Source of the DNA: SAR86 cluster bacterium SAR86B
Lineage (GTDB): Bacteria > Pseudomonadota > Gammaproteobacteria > Magnimaribacterales > D2472
Direction of reading: 5' to 3'
Assembly: GCA_905181955.1 (NCBI GenBank)
Contig: CAJJAC010000003.1
Span: 1-38,113 of the forward strand
Length of the DNA stretch: 38,113 nucleotides
Position 1 is the first letter of the stretch. Every line of letters starts with the position of its first letter. Below, one piece after another: positions 34,473 to 38,113 of this stretch. The notes below the pieces were generated by a model that worked only from the letters and a program-made list of their open reading frames with translations, did not search any database and was not told the origin of the DNA. A program made the position numbers and the translations under genes.

Positions 34473-34790
34473 TTACTTAGCAAAAAACCACCATACTAAT
34501 GCAGTAGATGGACCAGTTGCAGATGTGCCTATTTGTTTAGCTGCATCTGAAATTTTTATAAGAGTTCTTCCGCCAGAAGAGCTACCATCTCTTATATTTT
34601 TTCCATCCTTAACATTACATAGCACTTTGCCGCCAGATGAACTCCCATCTCTTATTTGATCTCGGCTTTTAATGTTTCCAAGAACCTTGCCGCCAGATGA
34701 ACTCCCATCTCTTAACTGATCAGCACTCTTCATATTTGCGACTACCTTTGAACCGTTTTTTACATTTGTTCCATCAAATTTAATACCCAT
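34473..34790 (-). CDS. 20-residue-repeat protein (beta-flower-like)
   Basis: 105 aa. RDGSSSGG recurs at residues 27-34, 47-54 and 67-74, exactly 20 apart, each followed by KVLxNxKxxDxI or a close variant; a degenerate unit (residues 4-22) precedes. Units of this type (short beta-hairpins around Gly/Asp turns) resemble small 'beta-flower' repeat proteins. The C-terminus is ALVWWFFAK. AGGAGAGG precedes the ATG. The first of a small cluster; function unknown. Confidence 0.7.
   Translation of the reverse strand: MGIKFDGTNVKNGSKVVANMKSADQLRDGSSSGGKVLGNIKSRDQIRDGSSSGGKVLCNVKDGKNIRDGSSSGGRTLIKISDAAKQIGTSATGPSTALVWWFFAK
34561..34740 (-). repeat. Three tandem 60-bp repeats inside the repeat-protein gene
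   Basis: Blocks at 34561-34620, 34621-34680 and 34681-34740 share a 60-bp period. Units 2 and 3 have a perfect 28-bp identical run, so the array is young or homogenised. It encodes the RDGSSSGG units. Confidence 0.9.
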
Positions 34791-34858
34791 ACCTCTCCTA
34801 ATAAATTAAAACTATGTATAAAAGATATTATGTTTTATATATAAACGCAAATTATCAA

Positions 34859-35011
34859 CTAATAATGAGGAGGCTTTTCGTAATCTACTGGAGGGAATTT
34901 AGATTTATCTGTCTCTTTCTTAAATCTTTCATGCTTTGAAGTTACATCAGCACAGTCATCAGCTGCTGATGGAAGAGATTTATTTTTTTTCTTATTTTTC
35001 TTTTCTTTCAT
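34859..35011 (-). CDS. Hidden 50-aa Lys-rich protein
   Basis: ATG at 35009-35011, with AGAGG about 9 nt upstream, opens 50 codons ending TAG at 34859. The first 11 residues are almost all Lys/Asn/Glu (MKEKKNKKK). The rest is polar with SAADDCADV and ends FPPVDYEKPPHY. It is 15 nt after the voltage-sensor-like gene, so it is probably the last gene of that operon. Likely disordered; no family recognised. Confidence 0.6.
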   Translation of the reverse strand: MKEKKNKKKNKSLPSAADDCADVTSKHERFKKETDKSKFPPVDYEKPPHY

Positions 35012-35026
35012 TAAATTTAACCTCTA

Positions 35027-36130
35027 CTAATCATCTCTTTCAAGATTATCCATAAGCTCTTCTAAAGAATTTAGATTAACAGTTATTAATGAAGTTTCGC
35101 TATAGTCCAGAGGGTTATCCATATCCTCTATAAGATAGAACATTCCAAAAAATATATATGAAAGAATAAGAGAAGCTACAAGGCCTGTTAGACCTGGAAC
35201 TACACATACAACTACTATAGTAAATACTATAGTTACTTCTTGTAGAAATTTCTCATAATATGGGTTCACTTCACTTAGAGATGTATTTAAAACAAATGCA
35301 ACGTCTCTAGAAAAACTAACTAAGTTTGGATTAATGCCATCATCGCCTATATTTCTATATAGATCATTCGTCTTTTTTCTCATCTCTGAGACAGATTCTG
35401 GTGTTGGATTTTTAAGAAGTCTATAGAAGCCTTCCATCCATTTCGTTAGATGTTTTCTAGAATCTTTATTTGTAAACCAAAAAACTTTAATACCTGCAAC
35501 AATTCTTGTTATAGCATCTTCTAACTGATTGAGCCTTCCATTTACTACTGATAGCTTAGTTCCTAGCAACATAGCAAGAGAAAAACTAACAAGTCCTAAT
35601 ATTAGACTTATATTATCGAACTCTGGCATCCATCCAAAAGATTCAATTATTAATATAAGAACTTTTGTAGAAATAATACCAGCACTAATGACAGCTACAA
35701 CTCCAGTAAAGCCAGATAATATACCGCCCCCTCTCGTTGCTGTAACAATTTTTCCAACTCTAAATAGTCTTAAAACTCTTAACCATGCAGAATTACCCCC
35801 AAAACCCATAAGCATCGCTACCCATTCAGGGACAACTGATACGATGTCAATAAAACCATTCAAGCTAAATATATAAGATATTTTCTTTTCTGCAGAATAT
35901 ATGCGCATCAATAGGTCTACAGAAAAAAATATGATTATGAACATATCAAAGCTCAAGAATATATTTTTATATTGCCCATAGAAACTATTACTAACCAATT
36001 CAATATAAAGCAGAATAGGAGTTGCGAATATTAAGAAAACGCTTAGGGATAAGTATAAATATGAGAACTTTTTATAAAAGCTATCTAGGCTGCTAGGGTC
36101 ATTCAGTACGGAAGATATCAACTTTTTCAT
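35027..36130 (-). CDS. Voltage-sensor-like module joined to a bestrophin/DUF4239-like membrane domain
   Basis: 367 aa. S1 25-46, S2 57-78 (Asp72), S3 92-110 (Asp95 in NGFIDIV) and S4 116-128 with charges at R118, R121, R124 and K127, exactly every third residue, as in voltage-gated channels. There is no K+ filter (TVGYG-like) or S5-P-S6 pore. Next are two helices (about 140-165, 173-194), a long helical cytosolic stretch (195-298) and a last hairpin pair (301-335) ending DMDNPLDYSE; this layout resembles bestrophin-like/DUF4239 proteins, themselves ion-conduit families. ATG overlaps the MazG stop by 4 nt (ATGA), so it is coupled. Possible role: voltage-responsive anion or other channel. Fusion assignment is recognition-based. 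Confidence 0.78.
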   Translation of the reverse strand: MKKLISSVLNDPSSLDSFYKKFSYLYLSLSVFLIFATPILLYIELVSNSFYGQYKNIFLSFDMFIIIFFSVDLLMRIYSAEKKISYIFSLNGFIDIVSVVPEWVAMLMGFGGNSAWLRVLRLFRVGKIVTATRGGGILSGFTGVVAVISAGIISTKVLILIIESFGWMPEFDNISLILGLVSFSLAMLLGTKLSVVNGRLNQLEDAITRIVAGIKVFWFTNKDSRKHLTKWMEGFYRLLKNPTPESVSEMRKKTNDLYRNIGDDGINPNLVSFSRDVAFVLNTSLSEVNPYYEKFLQEVTIVFTIVVVCVVPGLTGLVASLILSYIFFGMFYLIEDMDNPLDYSETSLITVNLNSLEELMDNLERDD

Positions 36131-36543
36131 AAATCACCTTTTTTTCTTACTTCACTTCGATCAACTTCGAATTTTTCACCATACCTAGCTTCTAGTTTCT
36201 TTTGATTTTCGCTTATAACTTCATAAGGATCTAATCCAAGAGAAGCGCAAGCAGTAGTCCAATACCACATGATGTCACCTAGCTCTCGCTTCATATGAAA
36301 AATATTGTCCTCTGAGGCCGGCTTACCTTGTAAAAACATTTTTTTAACAATTTCAACAAACTCTCCAGTTTCACTTCCAAGACCAAGAGCTGCAGTTAAT
36401 AATCTAGGAGTCTTAATTGGAGAATCTGCTTCAATTTCATCAAGACGCTCCTTCAATGCATCTAGGTCCAGACTAGGGTCGCTGGTAACTTTAGTTACAA
36501 AATCGGTATAGGTTTTAAAAAAATCTCTTGTTTCTTCACTCAT
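36127..36543 (-). CDS. MazG-like nucleotide pyrophosphohydrolase
   Basis: 138-aa all-alpha NTP pyrophosphohydrolase (MazG superfamily). The metal-binding motif ExxE is Glu58/Glu61 (SETGEF) and ExxD is Glu87/Asp90 (RELGDIMWY). It would hydrolyse NTPs, possibly (p)ppGpp-linked or damaged nucleotides. An upstream TTG (36546) could extend by one residue; I prefer ATG 36541-36543 because AAGGAG lies 7 nt upstream. The start overlaps the preceding flavoprotein by 8 nt, so the operon is compact. Confidence 0.9.
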   Translation of the reverse strand: MSEETRDFFKTYTDFVTKVTSDPSLDLDALKERLDEIEADSPIKTPRLLTAALGLGSETGEFVEIVKKMFLQGKPASEDNIFHMKRELGDIMWYWTTACASLGLDPYEVISENQKKLEARYGEKFEVDRSEVRKKGDL

Positions 36544-37465
36544 CAAATGTCTCCTTCGAAAGTTTTAAGCAGGTTGTATTAAATTCACTAATAGTTTCTT
36601 TAATTATAGTCTCTACAGATTTTACACTATCAATAAGACCAACTGATTGCCCAGATAATGCAGGCGCTGCTTCCATATCTCCACCAAAATATAAATCTTT
36701 AATATTCATTAAAGCTGTCATTTCCATAACTCCATCTTCATGAATTTTACTTGTCATTTCTGACTTTAAAGCTCTGATACAGGGCTTTGATTTTTTATTT
36801 AGAATCCATGTTCCAGATTCATCTGAATCAACAATTTTATTTTTAAAGTTGTCATGAACTGGGCTTTCTTTGCTTGAAACAAACCTTGTTCCCATTTGTA
36901 TTCCTTCAGCACCCGCAGCAAAGACTGCTGCCATACCAACACCGTCAACAATTCCGCCAGCGGCAATAATAGGTATATCAGATTGCTTTCTTATCGCTTG
37001 AATAAGCACTAGTAGGCCGATTTCTTCTGCTCCTTTAAATCCGCCGCCTTCAGTCCCCTCAACTACTAAGCCATCGACGCCAGCTGCAATAGCTTTCATA
37101 GCTCCAGCTACATTTGGAACAGCATGATAAACAGTAATGCCTGCATCTTTTAAGACACCTATATATTTTGAAGGATCTCCAGCTGAAGTTGTTACAAACT
37201 TAACACCATGCTCGACAATAAACTTAACCATGCTGTCATCTTTTAAAAATAACAAAGGAAGATTTACACCAAATGGCTTATCTGTAAGATCAGCCATTTT
37301 TTGGATTTCTGCTTTACAGTTTTCAACTTCACCTGATGAGGTTTCTATAACTCCAAAACCCCCTGCATTAGAAACAGCAGAAGCAAGTTGGCTTCTAGCT
37401 ATCCATCCCATTGGCGCTTGAACGATTGGATATTTACAACCTAAATGTTCTAAAACTCTGTTCAT
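36536..37465 (-). CDS. Nitronate monooxygenase-like flavoprotein lacking the catalytic His
   Basis: 309-aa FMN TIM-barrel with PIVQAPMGWIA at the N-terminus, VVEGTEGGGFKG (135-145), AAGGIVDGVG and QMGTRFV. At the usual catalytic His (GGH) this protein has GGF (Phe143), a known subclade whose reaction is unclear; it may reduce other substrates. AAGGAAAA precedes the ATG. It begins 17 nt after the RpiR-like gene. Different from the second copy at 27878-28849, which has the His. Confidence 0.87.
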   Translation of the reverse strand: MNRVLEHLGCKYPIVQAPMGWIARSQLASAVSNAGGFGVIETSSGEVENCKAEIQKMADLTDKPFGVNLPLLFLKDDSMVKFIVEHGVKFVTTSAGDPSKYIGVLKDAGITVYHAVPNVAGAMKAIAAGVDGLVVEGTEGGGFKGAEEIGLLVLIQAIRKQSDIPIIAAGGIVDGVGMAAVFAAGAEGIQMGTRFVSSKESPVHDNFKNKIVDSDESGTWILNKKSKPCIRALKSEMTSKIHEDGVMEMTALMNIKDLYFGGDMEAAPALSGQSVGLIDSVKSVETIIKETISEFNTTCLKLSKETFDE

Positions 37466-37482
37466 TTAATTTTCCTTTAAAA

Positions 37483-38113
37483 TTAAGAATCTATTTTTAA
37501 TGATCTCTGGCTATTAGCAATATTATATAAATGATCTTGGGCCTCAGGTCTTAATTGAGCAACACCCATAGTTAAAACATCGATAACAGCGGTATATGCA
37601 AGTCTAGATGTCAAAGGCATGGTCAGCCTATCGTTACTGCCAACATCAATTGTTAAAGAAAGATCACAGATATCAGCTAATGGTGTATTCCCGGGCATTA
37701 TGCCTATAACTTTAGCTCCTGACTCTCTAACAGTTTTCACACTATCTACCAGAGCAGATGTTGTCCCAGATTGTGAAATGGCAACGACTACATCATCTTT
37801 ACTCAAAGAGTTAGCAGACATAAATTGAATATGAGGATCTGAGATACAAGAAGTAGGAATCTTTAGCCTAAAGAATTTATGTTGAGCATCCATTGCAACT
37901 GGAGCTGAGCCGCCAAATGCATAAAATTCAACTCGACGGGCTTTTGCTAATGCTTGAATAGCTTGCTCTAAAATCTTTTGATCAATTTGAGATCTTACAT
38001 TTAAAATTTCACTAACAGCAGTGTCAAAAACTTTTTCACATAAATCATGGATTGAATCATCTGGGTAGATTTCATAAATTTGGAAATAATCATCTGCTGC
38101 TAATTGCTGTGAT
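37483..38113 (-). CDS. RpiR/HexR-like transcriptional regulator, SIS-domain part (5' end outside window)
   Basis: Open from the right edge to TAA/TAG-type stop at 37483. The C-terminal SIS (sugar-isomerase) domain is visible: FYAFGGSAPVAMDAQHKFFR, the phosphosugar-binding AISQSGTT and VIGIMPGN. The N-terminal helix-turn-helix lies beyond the window. DAQHKFFR is typical of HexR-like regulators of sugar-phosphate metabolism in gammaproteobacteria. It heads the run with the flavoprotein; whether it controls that operon is not shown. Confidence 0.88.
   Translation of the reverse strand, partial: SQQLAADDYFQIYEIYPDDSIHDLCEKVFDTAVSEILNVRSQIDQKILEQAIQALAKARRVEFYAFGGSAPVAMDAQHKFFRLKIPTSCISDPHIQFMSANSLSKDDVVVAISQSGTTSALVDSVKTVRESGAKVIGIMPGNTPLADICDLSLTIDVGSNDRLTMPLTSRLAYTAVIDVLTMGVAQLRPEAQDHLYNIANSQRSLKIDS

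Noticed and set aside
35027-36130. Voltage-gated potassium channel
   Set aside because: No pore loop or selectivity filter follows the S4-like helix.
1-38113. CRISPR arrays, tRNA or rRNA genes, insertion sequences
   Set aside because: I saw no spaced direct repeats, cloverleaf-like segments, rRNA-like stretches or transposase motifs. This is by eye, so a weak tRNA could be missed.

Overview
This AT-rich window is densely coding, with short or overlapping gene junctions and no rRNA, tRNA, CRISPR array or transposase that I can see. The housekeeping proteins (an RhlE-type helicase, TypA/BipA and a HexR-like RpiR regulator) look gammaproteobacterial. Compact spacing, low G+C and many haloalkane dehalogenases, glutathione transferases, short-chain dehydrogenases, VOC proteins and serine hydrolases fit an oceanic, streamlined gammaproteobacterium such as the SAR86 clade. 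That assignment is inference from style and families, not from a marker tree.

Layout. 1-1287 (-): rhlE, cut by the left edge. 1550-9456 (+): a long run with an esterase, a two-part glyoxalase-like protein, DUF952, two lipoproteins, a LinB-type haloalkane dehalogenase, DUF1330, a large periplasmic-binding-like/pentameric-ligand-gated-channel fusion, a methyltransferase, a VOC protein and a DUF2141 protein. 9472-12651 (-): PlsC-like acyltransferase, MAPEG protein, membrane protein, serine hydrolase. 12754-16897 (+): a Cys-rich small protein, a second haloalkane dehalogenase of another subfamily, two glutathione transferases, DUF1330, a hidden 46-aa membrane peptide, GNAT and a membrane protein. 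16906-18042 (-): FAD monooxygenase. 18170-18604 (+): three tiny, mostly unlisted membrane-protein genes. 18597-20378 (-): typA.

20464-23407 (+) is probably a self-regulated operon. A 19-bp-spacer promoter carrying a perfect dyad precedes an SDR, an extended SDR, a MerR regulator with a single Cys52 (NmlR/AdhR style) and a HAD hydrolase. 23476-30392 (+) holds an Ntn acylase, an SDR, malonyl-CoA decarboxylase, a nitronate-monooxygenase-like protein, a lipoprotein serine hydrolase and a 57-aa membrane peptide.

30405-34790 looks accessory: a beta-class DNA methyltransferase fused to an HNH nuclease, divergent from a Cas4-like/DEDD two-nuclease protein (DUF2779) and an unknown partner, then three small unknown genes, one built of exact 20-residue repeats. 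34859-38113 (-) runs from a HexR-like RpiR regulator through a second nitronate-monooxygenase-like flavoprotein, a MazG-like pyrophosphohydrolase and a membrane protein that joins a voltage-sensor-like module to a bestrophin/DUF4239-like part, ending in a hidden 50-aa Lys-rich gene.

The most unusual items are the two channel-like proteins (5838-7889 and 35027-36130), the methyltransferase-HNH/DUF2779 module, and the MerR-controlled operon.
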